A stretch of DNA of 64,000 bases. It comes from Inhella proteolytica. GTDB taxonomy: Bacteria > Pseudomonadota > Gammaproteobacteria > Burkholderiales > Burkholderiaceae_C. Both the position numbers and the translations under genes were made by a program. The stretch spans positions 279,477-343,476 of the forward strand of contig NZ_JAEDAK010000004.1 of NCBI RefSeq assembly GCF_016093275.1, read 5' to 3'. Shown here one piece after another: positions 7,771 through 16,692 of this stretch. The first letter of the stretch is position 1. The number at the start of each line of letters is the position of its first letter. Below the pieces are notes generated by a model. The model did no database searches and was not told where the DNA came from. It was given only the letters and a program-made list of their open reading frames with translations.

Positions 7771-9630
7771 TCAGAGCGCCGCGAGGCGCTGCTCGATCGC
7801 CGCCTTGGTGGCCGGCAGCTCGGCCGGCAGGCGCAGCGCCAGCTGGTCGAACAGCTCCTGGTGCAGCTTCATCTCGGCCAGCCAGTCAGCCTTGTGGATC
7901 TCGGTGACGGTCTCGTAGTGGGCGCGGGTGAAGGGCAGGCCGGTCCAGTTGATCTCGTCGTACTTGGGGCTGACGCCGAAGGGGTTCTCGTGGCCCTCGG
8001 CCTTGCCGTCGATGCGGTCGAGCATCCAGCCCAACACGCGCATGTTGTCGCCATAGCCGGGCCAGACGAACTTGCCGTTCTCGCCCTTGCGGAACCAGTT
8101 GACGCAGAAGATCGCCGGGGCCTTTTCGCCGAGCTTGGCGCCCATTTGCAGCCAATGGGCGAAGTAGTCGCTCATGTTGTAGCCCATGAAGGGCAGCATG
8201 GCGAAGGGGTCGCGGCGCACCACGCCCTGCTGGCCGGCGGCGGCGGCGGTGGTCTCGCTGCCCATGGTGGCGGCCATGTAGACGCCCTCGGTCCAGTTGC
8301 GCGCCTGGGTCACCAGCGGCACGGTGGTGCTGCGGCGGCCGCCGAAGATGAAGGCGTCGATCGTCACGCCGGCCGGGTTGTCCCACTCGGCATCCAGCGC
8401 CGGGTTGTTGGTGGCGGCGATGGTGAAGCGCGCGTTCGGGTGCGCGGCCTTGCGGCCCTGGATCTTGCCGTCGGCCGGCGTCCAGTCCTTGCCCTGCCAG
8501 TCGATCAGGTGCGCGGGCGGCTCGTCCGTCATGCCTTCCCACCACACATCACCGTCATCGGTCAGCGCCACGTTCGTGAAGATCACGTCGCGCTCCAGGC
8601 TGGCCATGCAGTTCGGGTTGGTCAGGGTGTTGGTACCGGGGGCCACGCCGAAGTAGCCGGCCTCGGGGTTGATGGCGCGCAGGCGGCCGTCCGGGCCCGG
8701 CTTGATCCAGGCGATGTCGTCGCCGATGGTGGTGACCTTCCAGCCCTCGAAACCCTGGGGTGGGATCAGCATGGCGAAATTGGTCTTGCCGCAGGCGCTC
8801 GGGAAGGCCGCCGCCACATGGCGCTTGACGCCCTCGGGGTTGGTCACGCCCAGGATCAGCATGTGCTCGGCCAGCCAGCCCTGGTCGCGGCCCATGGTGC
8901 TGGCGATGCGCAGCGCGAAGCACTTCTTGCCCAGCAGGGCGTTGCCGCCATATCCCGAGCCATAGCTCCAGATCTCGCGCGTTTCCGGGTAATGAACGAT
9001 GTACTTGGTCTGGTTGCAGGGCCAGGTCACATCCTGCTGGCCGGGCTGCAGCGGGGCGCCCACGGTGTGTACGCAGGGCACGAACTCGCCGTCATCGCCC
9101 AGCACTTCCAGGGCCCCCTTGCCCATGCGGGTCATCAGGCGCATGTTGACGGCCACATAGGGGCTGTCGCTCAGCTCCACGCCAATGTGGGCGATCGGGC
9201 TGCCCAGCGGGCCCATGCTGAAGGGCACCACGTACAGGGTGCGGCCCTTCATGGCGCCACGGAACAGGGCCTTGTCACCCGTCTGCAGCAGCGCGCGCAT
9301 CTCGGCCGGGGCCATCCAGTTGTTGGTCGGGCCGGCCTGGTCCTTCTGCTCGCTGCAGATGAAGGTGCGGTCTTCGACACGCGCCACATCGCTGGGGTCG
9401 CTCCAGGCCAGGAAGCTGCCCGGGCGCTTGGCCTCGTTCAGCTTCTTGAAGGTGCCCTTGGCCACCAGCTGCGCGCACAGGCGGTCGTACTCTTCCTTGG
9501 AGCCATCGCACCAGTAGACCTCGGAGGCCTCGGTCAGGGCGGCGATCTCGGCCACCCAGGCAATCAGGCGGGCATGTTTGACGTAGGCCGGCACATTCAA
9601 GCGCAGCCCCTCCAGCACGGGTCGGTTCAT
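7771..9630 (-). CDS. pckG: Phosphoenolpyruvate carboxykinase (GTP)
   Basis: This enzyme converts oxaloacetate plus GTP to phosphoenolpyruvate, CO2 and GDP, the entry step of gluconeogenesis. The roughly 619-residue protein matches the GTP-dependent family in length and in motifs: the P-loop region [15 protein letters not shown], the metal/substrate segment DDIAW, and [16 protein letters not shown]-type PckA enzymes are shorter and lack these. The frame extends 17 codons upstream, but the ATG at 9630 (MNRPVLEGL) gives the normal N-terminus and has GGAACC upstream. A strong terminator follows. A candidate promoter lies about 90 bp upstream. Confidence 0.95.
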   Translation of the reverse strand: MNRPVLEGLRLNVPAYVKHARLIAWVAEIAALTEASEVYWCDGSKEEYDRLCAQLVAKGTFKKLNEAKRPGSFLAWSDPSDVARVEDRTFICSEQKDQAGPTNNWMAPAEMRALLQTGDKALFRGAMKGRTLYVVPFSMGPLGSPIAHIGVELSDSPYVAVNMRLMTRMGKGALEVLGDDGEFVPCVHTVGAPLQPGQQDVTWPCNQTKYIVHYPETREIWSYGSGYGGNALLGKKCFALRIASTMGRDQGWLAEHMLILGVTNPEGVKRHVAAAFPSACGKTNFAMLIPPQGFEGWKVTTIGDDIAWIKPGPDGRLRAINPEAGYFGVAPGTNTLTNPNCMASLERDVIFTNVALTDDGDVWWEGMTDEPPAHLIDWQGKDWTPADGKIQGRKAAHPNARFTIAATNNPALDAEWDNPAGVTIDAFIFGGRRSTTVPLVTQARNWTEGVYMAATMGSETTAAAAGQQGVVRRDPFAMLPFMGYNMSDYFAHWLQMGAKLGEKAPAIFCVNWFRKGENGKFVWPGYGDNMRVLGWMLDRIDGKAEGHENPFGVSPKYDEINWTGLPFTRAHYETVTEIHKADWLAEMKLHQELFDQLALRLPAELPATKAAIEQRLAAL

Positions 9631-9727
9631 GACAGAAGGTTCCATGGAAGTGAAGAAACGGGATTGGGTCAGCCCCTGCAACTGCCTGAGGGGGGTTCAC
9701 CGAATCCCGCGCCGGAGCGGGGAGGCG

Positions 9728-9733
9728 GATTGT
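9728..9733 (-). promoter_or_regulatory. Candidate -10 element upstream of pckG
   Basis: GGACAATCC on the minus strand matches the recurrent nACAAT motif and lies about 98 bp before the pckG start, implying a leader of roughly 90 nt. The leader contains no obvious attenuator. Weak evidence on its own. Confidence 0.35.
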
Positions 9734-9833
9734 CCGGCGGCCGTAACCACGCTGTAACTCCCCCGGGGCGTGGGGTTATGCACGTGGCGCATGCTGCAAT
9801 GCGAGTTCCCGGGCCCCTTCGTGATTTGTTGAC

Positions 9834-10391
9834 ATGCGTCTCCTCAGCCTGAACCGTTCCCCCGTGAAACCCCTGATCACCCTGGACGGCCAGAGCGTGC
9901 CCAGCGGCATTGCCAAACAGCCAGCCGCCGGTGCGCTGGCCGTGGCCGAACTGGGACTGGAAGGCGACGCCCAGGCCGACCTGAGCGTGCACGGCGGCCC
10001 CAAGCGGGCGCTGTACGCCTACCCGGGCGAGCACTACGCCTTCTGGCGCACCGTGCGCGCCCAGGCCAAAGTGGCCGGCTGGCAGGACGAACTGCCCTGG
10101 GGTGCGATGGGCGAGAACCTCAGCCTGGAGGGCCTGCAGGAGGTCCAGGTCTGGCAGGGTGACCGCCTGCGCTTTGCCAACTGCGAGTTGGTGGTGACCG
10201 AGCCGCGCCAGCCCTGCTTCAAGTTCAACGCGGTGATGGGCTTCAAGCACGCCGTCAAGCTGATGCAGCAGAGCGGCTACTGCGGCTTCTACCTGGCCGT
10301 CAGCCAGCCGGGGACGCTGTGCGCCGGCGAGCCCTTCGAACTGCTGCCGGGGCCGCGGGAGCTGTCGGTGCGCGAGCTGTTCCGGATGTGA
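9834..10391 (+). CDS. MOSC domain protein (YiiM-like)
   Basis: The 185-residue protein is a stand-alone MOSC domain. Family landmarks are DLSVHGGPKRALYAYP, GENLSLEGL and the conserved Cys in EPRQPCFKF. Proteins of this YiiM/YuaD type use the molybdenum cofactor, and YiiM reduces N-hydroxylated bases; activity here is inferred from family. The last 92 bp overlap, on the opposite strand, the 3' end of the lrp-like gene, so the two are convergent. Confidence 0.85.
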   Translation: MRLLSLNRSPVKPLITLDGQSVPSGIAKQPAAGALAVAELGLEGDAQADLSVHGGPKRALYAYPGEHYAFWRTVRAQAKVAGWQDELPWGAMGENLSLEGLQEVQVWQGDRLRFANCELVVTEPRQPCFKFNAVMGFKHAVKLMQQSGYCGFYLAVSQPGTLCAGEPFELLPGPRELSVRELFRM

Positions 10392-10830
10392 GCGCGCCCG
10401 GCGAGCGCACCTCGCCGCGCTCGCGCAGCACTTTCAGGATCACCGAGGTGGCCGTCGGCCCCTCGGCACAGAAGCGGCCCAGCACCTCGTCCAGGTGCAC
10501 CACATCGCGCACCGCCAGCAGCAGGATCCAGCTGTCCTCGCCCGTCACATTGAAGGCGTCGCTGATCTCCGGCGTGGCCTCGATCAGCGCGCGCATGCGC
10601 TCGAAATCCACCCGGCCCACGCGCACCACGGCGCGGATTGCATGGCCCAGAGCCAGCGGGTTGACGACGGCCCGGTAACCGCTGATGACACCAGCATCTT
10701 CCAGGCGCTTGACGCGTTCGCTCACCGCCGGCTGGCTCAAGTGCACGCGCCGGCCCAGTTCGGCCAGGGTCAGGCGGGCGTCGCGCTGCAGTTCGACCAG
10801 GATGCGGTCGTCTTTGGCATCGAATTCCAT
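10300..10830 (-). CDS. Lrp/AsnC family transcriptional regulator
   Basis: This 176-residue protein has an N-terminal winged helix-turn-helix (LAELGRRVHLSQPAVSERVKRLEDAGVI) and a C-terminal RAM ligand-binding domain. It carries an unusual Ala/Pro/Arg-rich tail of about 30 residues encoded where the gene overlaps the convergent MOSC gene. ATG 10830 is chosen over an in-frame TTG at 10836. It is divergent from an EamA exporter, an arrangement typical of amino-acid-sensing regulators that control an adjacent efflux gene, so it is the likely regulator of that gene and of itself. In an annotated motif longer stretches were avoided; the HTH spans about residues 22-49. Confidence 0.88.
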   Translation of the reverse strand: MEFDAKDDRILVELQRDARLTLAELGRRVHLSQPAVSERVKRLEDAGVISGYRAVVNPLALGHAIRAVVRVGRVDFERMRALIEATPEISDAFNVTGEDSWILLLAVRDVVHLDEVLGRFCAEGPTATSVILKVLRERGEVRSPGALTSGTARAPTAPAAPAAVRRARRRTASPAG

Positions 10831-10840
10831 GTTCAAGGCG

Positions 10841-10874
10841 CTTGGCTGATTTCAGCTTGACTCTAAAAGCCAAG
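10841..10874. promoter_or_regulatory. Inverted repeat, candidate Lrp operator
   Basis: CTTGGCT at 10841-10847 and AGCCAAG at 10868-10874 form a perfect 7-bp inverted repeat with centres about 27 bp apart, in the 96-bp gap between the divergent lrp-like and eamA-like genes. Position and symmetry suit an operator that could control both promoters. Confidence 0.5.
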
Positions 10875-10926
10875 TGAGCTGATTGCCAGCAGTTTCTTAT
10901 TCAAGTGAAGAGCCGGCTTTTCTAGC

Positions 10927-11829
10927 ATGAAGGCCATGAACACCGCCGCCCTGCCCCTGCCCACCGCTGCCCATCTGAACCCCTTGGTGCTGGCCTGCCT
11001 GGCCGCCACCTGGCTGGTCTGGGGCTCCACCTACCTGGCCATCAAGTTCGCGCTGATGAGCTTCCCGCCCTTCTTGCAGATGGGATCGCGCTTCCTGGTG
11101 GCCGGCGCCCTGCTGCTGGCCTGGATGCGCTGGGTGCGCAAGGCCTCCTGGCCGACGGCACACGAATGGCGCAATGCCCTGGTGGTGGGCAGCCTGATGC
11201 TGGGTGGCGGCATGGGTGGCACCGCCTTTGCCGAGCAGACCGTGGGCTCGGGCCTGGTGGTGGCCTTCATCGCCGTGGTGCCGGTGCTGATGGCGCTGGG
11301 CGGCCTGCTGCTGGGCGAACGCCCGGCACCGCGCGAGGCGGCCGGCATCGGCCTGGGCCTGGTGGGCGTGCTGCTGCTCACGCAGGGCGCGAGCTTCCAG
11401 GCCTCGCCCGCCGGCCTGGCGGCGATCGCGATCGCCTGCGCGGCCTGGACGGCCGGCAGCCTGCTGAGCCGCCGCCACTTCCCGCTCGCCCCGGGCGCGA
11501 CGGGCTTTGCCTCCGAGATGCTGGCCGGCGGCGCGGTACTGATGGTTCTCTCGGCCCTGCGCGGCGAGGCCCTGCTGCCGCTGCAACCCCTGGCCGTGGG
11601 CGCCTGGTTCTACCTGGTCGTGTTCGGCTCGCTGGTGGCCTTCAACGCCTACATGGTGCTGCTGGCGCGGGCCAGCACCGCCCTGGCCAGCAGCTACTGC
11701 TTCGTCAACCCGGTCATCGCCCTGCTGCTGGGCGTGGGCCTGGGCGGCGAGGTCGTGAGCGGCTTTGAATGGGCGGCGGCCGGCGTGGTGCTGGGCGGGG
11801 TGGTGCTGCTGCTCAGCGGCCGGCGCTGA
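10927..11829 (+). CDS. EamA/DMT superfamily transporter (probable exporter)
   Basis: This 300-residue protein is predicted to have ten transmembrane helices in two EamA repeats. The first begins ATWLVWGSTYLAIKFAL, a hallmark of the YedA/RhaT-like group. Such proteins often export amino acids or metabolites. The divergent Lrp-type gene suggests amino-acid induction. The ATG at 10927 is used; a second ATG at 10936 is possible. Its TGA abuts the convergent chemoreceptor stop directly (TGATCA). Confidence 0.85.
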   Translation: MKAMNTAALPLPTAAHLNPLVLACLAATWLVWGSTYLAIKFALMSFPPFLQMGSRFLVAGALLLAWMRWVRKASWPTAHEWRNALVVGSLMLGGGMGGTAFAEQTVGSGLVVAFIAVVPVLMALGGLLLGERPAPREAAGIGLGLVGVLLLTQGASFQASPAGLAAIAIACAAWTAGSLLSRRHFPLAPGATGFASEMLAGGAVLMVLSALRGEALLPLQPLAVGAWFYLVVFGSLVAFNAYMVLLARASTALASSYCFVNPVIALLLGVGLGGEVVSGFEWAAAGVVLGGVVLLLSGRR

Positions 11830-13548
11830 TCAGAAAGTCTCCCAGTCGCCGTCGCTGGCCGGTGCCGGGCTCGGCGCAGCCGGGCGCGGGGTGGGCGCGG
11901 ACTTGGGCGCCGGGCTGGTCACCGGCTTGGGTGCCGCGGCCGGCCGGGCGGCGGACTGCAGCGGCGCCTTGACGGGCGCGCGGGCAGCCGGCTGGCTGCG
12001 CGCCGCGCCCTGCACCTTGAACGCCGCCACCACCTCGGCCAGGCGCTGGGCCTGTTCGCGCAGCGACTGCGCGGCCGCCGCGCTCTGCTCCACCAGTGCG
12101 GCGTTCTGCTGCGTGGCCTGATCCAGCTGCACCACCTGGTCGTTCACCGAGCCGATGCCGCTGCTCTGCTCGCCGGCGGCGGCGCTGATCTCGCCAATGA
12201 TGTCGCTGACGCGCTGCACATTGGCCACGATCTCCTGCATGGACTGGCCGGCGTCGGCCACCAGCCTGGTGCCGACCTCCACCGACTCGACGCTGCTGGT
12301 GATCAGGGTCTTGATCTCGCGCGCGGCCTCGGCGCTGCGGCCGGCCAGCAGGCGCACCTCGCCGGCCACCACCGCAAAGCCGCGGCCCTGCTCGCCCGCC
12401 CGCGCCGCCTCGACGGCGGCGTTCAGCGCCAGGATGTTGGTCTGGAAGGCGATGCCGTCGATGGTGCCGATGATGTCGGCGATGCGGCGGCTGCCCTGGT
12501 TGATGCGCTCCATGGTGCTGACGACTTCGCCCACCACCGCGCCGCCGCGCTCGGCCGAGGCGCTGGCCTGGCTGGCCAGCTGGTTGGCGGTGCGGGCCGA
12601 GTCGGCCGTCTGGTTCACCGTGGCGGTGAGCTCGTTCATGGCGCTGGCGGCCTGCTGCAGGCTGGCCGCCGTCTGCTCGGTGCGGTGGGAGAGGTCGGCA
12701 TTGCCGCTCGCCACCTCGGAGCTGGCCACCTGGATGCTGTCGGCCGCCGTGCGCACCTCGCTGACGATGCGGTTCAGCGAGTTCTGCATGTCCAGCAGGG
12801 CCTGCGCCAGTTGGGCCGGCTCGTCGCGCCCGGCGGTGGGAATGTCGCCAGTCAGGTCGCCATCGCGCACGGCGCCGGAAAAGTCCTTGGCGTTACGCAG
12901 CGGTGCCACCACGCTGGCGGTCACCGCCAGGCCCATCCAGACCATGAAACCGATGGCGCCCAGGGCCAGCACCACCGTCCAGATAAAGACCTGGCGCGCA
13001 CCCTCGTCGAACTTTTGCTTGACCTCCTGGGTCGCTTTGGTGACGAGTTGCATCGTCTCCGCGAAAACCTTCTCGGCCGCCAAGAAGCCTTCACGCCCCG
13101 CCCGCATGGCCTGGTTGGCGGCCGCCACATCGGCGCCGTCCAGCTTGGCCATGGCAGCTTGGACGTTGTCGTGATAAGTCTTCAGGTTCTGCTGGGCCCC
13201 TTCCACCCGCTGAGCAACTGCCGGGTCACGTAAGCGCGGCTTGAGTTCACGAAACGTTTCCTGAATGAATTCGTAGGCGGACTCCCACTGGCCCTGGTAT
13301 TCCTTGACCTTGGCCGGGTCGCCCACATTGATGACGAGGTCCTTCTCAAAACGCCGCAGGTTGATCATTTCGGCCCGGATGTTTGCCGCGTGCTGCGCCG
13401 CTTCCACGACATGAAAGACGTACAGACCGAAAGACTTGTTGACCGAGTAAGACGAATAGATGCCAAAGCCGCCCAAAAGCGTCAGTAGCAGGGCACAGAT
13501 CAGGAACACGCCGCCGAGCCGGCGGCCGATATTGAAGTTGCGCAGCAT
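11830..13548 (-). CDS. Methyl-accepting chemotaxis protein with CheR-docking pentapeptide
   Basis: The 572-residue chemoreceptor has a TM helix (about 8-30), a four-helix-bundle-type periplasmic sensor of about 150 residues, a second TM helix near 190-210, a HAMP domain, and a signalling domain whose hairpin tip is IDGIAFQTNILALNAAVEAA. The C-terminus is a Pro/Ala-rich tether of about 50 residues ending in DWETF. This matches the NWETF/NWESF pentapeptide that tethers the CheR methyltransferase and CheB. The ATG at 13548 is preferred over an in-frame GTG 33 bp upstream. No other chemotaxis gene lies in the window, so it signals to a remote che cluster. Confidence 0.92.
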   Translation of the reverse strand: MLRNFNIGRRLGGVFLICALLLTLLGGFGIYSSYSVNKSFGLYVFHVVEAAQHAANIRAEMINLRRFEKDLVINVGDPAKVKEYQGQWESAYEFIQETFRELKPRLRDPAVAQRVEGAQQNLKTYHDNVQAAMAKLDGADVAAANQAMRAGREGFLAAEKVFAETMQLVTKATQEVKQKFDEGARQVFIWTVVLALGAIGFMVWMGLAVTASVVAPLRNAKDFSGAVRDGDLTGDIPTAGRDEPAQLAQALLDMQNSLNRIVSEVRTAADSIQVASSEVASGNADLSHRTEQTAASLQQAASAMNELTATVNQTADSARTANQLASQASASAERGGAVVGEVVSTMERINQGSRRIADIIGTIDGIAFQTNILALNAAVEAARAGEQGRGFAVVAGEVRLLAGRSAEAAREIKTLITSSVESVEVGTRLVADAGQSMQEIVANVQRVSDIIGEISAAAGEQSSGIGSVNDQVVQLDQATQQNAALVEQSAAAAQSLREQAQRLAEVVAAFKVQGAARSQPAARAPVKAPLQSAARPAAAPKPVTSPAPKSAPTPRPAAPSPAPASDGDWETF

Positions 13549-13696
13549 GGGAGCAGCCTGGGTTGGACGGGGTTGGTCCACTCTAGGCCCGCTGACTGCC
13601 TCTGACTGTGGCGCGGCAGCACGGGCCGGGAAGGTCCCGATGCCGGCCGCCGGGTCTCCCCCTTGTTTGCGGGCCGGCGCACAAACCGGGGGCGGA

Positions 13697-13739
13697 CGTG
13701 ATCGCCATCACATGCCCGCAACGCTTGACTCGGAACAAT
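13697..13739 (+). promoter_or_regulatory. CRP/FNR-type activator site and -10 element of the 57-aa peptide gene
   Basis: CGTGATCGCCATCACA at 13697-13712 differs from the CRP half-site pattern TGTGA-N6-TCACA at one base. A -10-like AACAAT lies at 13734-13739. With standard geometry the transcript starts near 13746, which puts the activator site centre (13704.5) at -41.5, the class II activation position. A smaller dyad, AATGC/GCATT, spans 13737-13749 over the predicted start. TTGACT at 13725-13730 is too close to the -10 to be its -35. Confidence 0.6.
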
Positions 13740-13778
13740 GCAAAGCATTCCAGTCCGCAGTCCCCCCGGGAGAAGCAC

Positions 13779-13952
13779 ATGAACACCCAGAACACCCCCT
13801 CCATCAGCTCCGCCAGCAGCGTCCTGTCCTTTCTGTCCGGCAGCTTCATCGAACCCGCTCCGCTGAATGAAGTGAGCGAGGACTGGGGTGTCGAGGTGCC
13901 TTACCTGTTCTTCATGCAAGAGCAGGCCGCCGCCGAGGCCGTGGCCGCATAA
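13779..13952 (+). CDS. 57-residue peptide of unknown function
   Basis: The gene has a strong GGGAGA ribosome-binding site 7 nt before the ATG, a CRP-type promoter about 80 bp upstream, and a terminator about 60 bp downstream, so it is a self-contained expressed unit. The product starts MNTQNTPSISS, with a Ser/Asn/Thr-rich N-terminus, an acidic middle (NEVSEDWGVEVP), an aromatic patch (YLFFMQEQ) and an Ala-rich end (AAAEAVAA). It has no Cys, no clear signal peptide and no TM helix. The shape recalls small RiPP-like or secreted signalling peptides, but no modification enzyme is adjacent. No family recognised. Confidence 0.7.
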   Translation: MNTQNTPSISSASSVLSFLSGSFIEPAPLNEVSEDWGVEVPYLFFMQEQAAAEAVAA

Positions 13953-14014
13953 GTCGGCCTGCATCGGACTCGACTCGGACTCCCCGGCGCGCCTTGCGGG
14001 CGCGCCAACCCCAG

Positions 14015-14046
14015 ACGGCCCGGCTTCGCCCGGGCCGTTCTGTTTT
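14015..14046 (+). terminator. Rho-independent terminator after the peptide gene
   Basis: ACGGCCCGG and CCGGGCCGT pair around a short TTCGC-type loop and are followed by TCTGTTTT. This lies 63 bp after the peptide stop codon and would also separate it from the convergent SulP gene. Confidence 0.8.
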
Positions 14047-14107
14047 CCGACCGACCGGTCGGCCGGCAGATCTCGCTGACAAACACCGCCGGTGAATCCC
14101 CGCCCGC

Positions 14108-15799
14108 TCAGGGCGAGACCCAATGGCTCGCCGGCTCGCCGGGCGCAGCCATCAGCGCATGCCAAGCGTCCATCTGGGTGCGGAACACCCGGCCAGGCAG
14201 CCAGTCCTCCAAACCGGCGGCATACAGCCGGTCGGCCACCGGGCCCTTGAGCTCGCTCAGGTGCAGCTGCCGCCCCTGGCTGCGCAGCTCCAGCGCGAGC
14301 TGCTGCAGGGCCTCCAGGCCGCTGAGGTCGATCTCGTTGACGCCGCTCATCATCAGCACCAGGTGGCGCAGCTGGGGCCGGCCGGCCGCTTCCTCGCACA
14401 ACAGGTCGCGCACCCAGTGGGCGTTGGTGAAGCGCAGGCCTTCGTCGATGCGGATGGCCAGCACGCCCGGCAGCAGCTCCACCGCAAAGCGCTTGGTGTT
14501 GCGAAACAGCTCGGTGCCCGGAATGCGCCCCACCTCGGCCCAGTGCGGGCGGGCGGTGCGCTGCAGCAGCAGGGCCACCGAACCCAGCACACCCAGGCCG
14601 AGGGCCATCTCCACCCCCAGCAGCGGCACCGCCAGGGTGACGCCGCCCATCAACAGGCCCTCGGCACGCGAATAGCGCCAGGCGCGCCGCAGCGGCTGCC
14701 ACTCGGCCATGGGCAGCACGGCCACGATGATGGTGGCGGCCAGCACCGCCTGCGGCAGCAAGGCCAGCCAGCGCGCGCCCAGGCTGATCCAGAACGCGAA
14801 GGCCAGGGCCATGAAGATGCCCGTCCAGCGTGTGCGCGCCCCGGCCTCGGCCACCAGGCCGCTGCGCGAGAAGCTGCCGGCGATCGGCATGCCGCCGCTC
14901 AGCGCCGCCACGCCATTGGCCGCTGCCAGGCCGAGCAGCTCGCGGCGCGGCAGCACCCGCTCCTGCCGCCGAGCGCCCAGGCCTTGGGCCACGCCCAGGC
15001 TGGACACATAGCCGACCAGCGCCACCATCAGGGCCGTGGGCAGGGCCGCGCGCCACAGCGCCAGCGGCGCCGCCGCCAAGGAGGCCGGGCCGTGCACCTC
15101 GTCCAGCGCAATCCGCCCGGCTAGCGGCAGTGCGCCGGCCTGGCCGCGCCCTTGCAGCCAGGCCACGGCAGCGATGGCCAGGCCCACCAGCAGCAGCGGC
15201 ACCATGCGCGCCAGCATCTGGGCGCGCGCCGGCGCCAGACCCAGGGCGCGCAGGGCGCCCGCGCCGAACTGGCGCGCCAGCACCAGCAGCAGCAGGGCGG
15301 CCAGTCCGAAGCCGGCCGTCAGGGCGTCCAGCTGCGGCCAGGGCGATGACGGGGCCCACTGCAGGCCGAGCAGCGGCACCAGTTGACCGTAGGCGATGGC
15401 CAGGGCCGAGCCGCTGACGAAACCCTGCATCACCGGACTGGAAAGCAGCGCACCCAGTGCGTCCAGGCGCAGCAGCGCCGTCAGCAGCAGCAGCAGGCCG
15501 ACCTCGGCAGCCAGCACCAGGGCCACCGTCATCGGCCCCACGCCATGGGCCGGGCCCAGGCGGCCGACGGCCTCGCCAATCATCAGCGCCAGCACCGCCA
15601 CCGGGCCGACGGCCAAGGTGGTGGAGCTGCCGATCAGTGCGTAGGCCAGCAGCGGCAGCAGGCTGGCCATCACCCCGGCCAGCGGCGGCAGGCCGGCCAG
15701 CAGGGCGTAGGCCAGGCTCTGCGGCAGCAGCAAGGCGCTGACCAGCAGGCCGGCCAGCGCGTCGTCGAGCGTCGGGCGGCCGAGGTCCAGCCCCTTCAT
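14108..15799 (-). CDS. SulP family anion permease with STAS domain
   Basis: This 563-residue inner-membrane protein has the SulP core of about 12 helices, with LLPQSLAYALLAGLPPLAGV in helix 1-2, SSTTLAVGPVAV, and GGMPIAGSFSRSG. A cytoplasmic C-terminal STAS domain covers roughly residues 440-550 (LRHLVLMMSGVNEIDLSG). The substrate is probably sulfate or a related anion, but SulP proteins also move bicarbonate, so this is inferred. It is the last gene of the minus-strand sulfur/redox operon, and its ATG overlaps the MBL stop (ATGA). This placement suggests it handles an oxidised sulfur product such as sulfite or sulfate. Confidence 0.87.
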   Translation of the reverse strand: MKGLDLGRPTLDDALAGLLVSALLLPQSLAYALLAGLPPLAGVMASLLPLLAYALIGSSTTLAVGPVAVLALMIGEAVGRLGPAHGVGPMTVALVLAAEVGLLLLLTALLRLDALGALLSSPVMQGFVSGSALAIAYGQLVPLLGLQWAPSSPWPQLDALTAGFGLAALLLLVLARQFGAGALRALGLAPARAQMLARMVPLLLVGLAIAAVAWLQGRGQAGALPLAGRIALDEVHGPASLAAAPLALWRAALPTALMVALVGYVSSLGVAQGLGARRQERVLPRRELLGLAAANGVAALSGGMPIAGSFSRSGLVAEAGARTRWTGIFMALAFAFWISLGARWLALLPQAVLAATIIVAVLPMAEWQPLRRAWRYSRAEGLLMGGVTLAVPLLGVEMALGLGVLGSVALLLQRTARPHWAEVGRIPGTELFRNTKRFAVELLPGVLAIRIDEGLRFTNAHWVRDLLCEEAAGRPQLRHLVLMMSGVNEIDLSGLEALQQLALELRSQGRQLHLSELKGPVADRLYAAGLEDWLPGRVFRTQMDAWHALMAAPGEPASHWVSP

Positions 15800-16692
15800 T
15801 CGGGCAGGCCCAGCGGGATCCTCAGAAAGCGCCGGCCCTGGGCATCCGGCTCGGGCAGGCGGCCGCCGCGCAGGTTCACCTGCAGCGAGGGCCAGAGCAG
15901 GGCGGGTACGGCGAGCTGGCGGTCGCGCGCCTGGCGGCGCGCCACGAAGTCGGCCTCCGACACCCCGCCGCCCACCTGCACATTGCTGGCGCGCTGCACC
16001 GCCACCGTGGTTTCCAGGCAGGGTGCGCGGCCGGCGGGCGGGTAGTCGTGGCAAAGCATCACGCGCGTGGCATCCGGCAGGGCAAGCAGGCGCTGGATGG
16101 AGCGGTAGAGCTGCACCGCGTCGCCGCCGGGGAAGTCGGCGCGGGCGCAGCCGTAGTCGGGGCTGAACAGGGTGTCGCCCACAAACACGCAACCAGGGGC
16201 CTCGGGCGTGCCAGGCAGGTAGTAGCTGATGCAGGCCGGCGTGTGGCCGGGGGTGTGCAGCACCTGCAGGCTCAGCTCGCCCAGCGGCACGCGGTCGCCC
16301 TCGGCAAAGAGCTGGTCAAAGGCCCCGGCGTCGCAGGGCGCGGTCAGGTCCAGCAGGGGTTGGAAGTGGGCCTGCACCGCGTCGATGCCGGCGCCGATGG
16401 CGATGCGCCCCCCCAACTGGCGCTGCAGCCACACCGCCGCGCTGAGGTGGTCGGCATGGGCATGGGTTTCGAGCAGCCAGTCCACCTGCAGGTCCAGCGC
16501 GCGCACGCGCTCCACCAGGCGCTGGGCGCTGGTGGGGTGCAGCTTGCCGCTGTTGGCCTGGAAGTCCAGCACCGGGTCGATCAGCGCGGCGCGGCGCGTG
16601 CGCGGGCAGGCCAGCAGGTGGCTGACGGTGCCGGTGGCGGGGTCGTGGAAGGACTCGAGGAGGTAGGGCGGTGCGGACATGCCCGCCATCAT
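15796..16692 (-). CDS. MBL-fold hydrolase, persulfide dioxygenase (ETHE1/Blh)-like
   Basis: This 298-residue protein carries the metallo-beta-lactamase THAHADH motif (His77, His79, Asp81, His82), TPGHT (His150) and GDT (Asp173). The IDPVLDF and THAHADHL contexts are typical of ETHE1, CstB and the Blh protein of BigR operons, which oxidise glutathione persulfide to sulfite using mononuclear iron. It is somewhat longer than ETHE1 and has no rhodanese domain. The start (ATGATG) overlaps the trxC stop, and its stop overlaps the SulP start. Persulfide oxidation is inferred from family and context; a glyoxalase II-like role is the alternative. Confidence 0.82.
   Translation of the reverse strand: MMAGMSAPPYLLESFHDPATGTVSHLLACPRTRRAALIDPVLDFQANSGKLHPTSAQRLVERVRALDLQVDWLLETHAHADHLSAAVWLQRQLGGRIAIGAGIDAVQAHFQPLLDLTAPCDAGAFDQLFAEGDRVPLGELSLQVLHTPGHTPACISYYLPGTPEAPGCVFVGDTLFSPDYGCARADFPGGDAVQLYRSIQRLLALPDATRVMLCHDYPPAGRAPCLETTVAVQRASNVQVGGGVSEADFVARRQARDRQLAVPALLWPSLQVNLRGGRLPEPDAQGRRFLRIPLGLPE

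Noticed and set aside
13725..13730. TTGACT as a -35 box of the peptide gene
   Set aside because: It is only 3 bp from the AACAAT -10, and no good -10 lies 16-18 bp downstream; the CRP-type site explains activation better.
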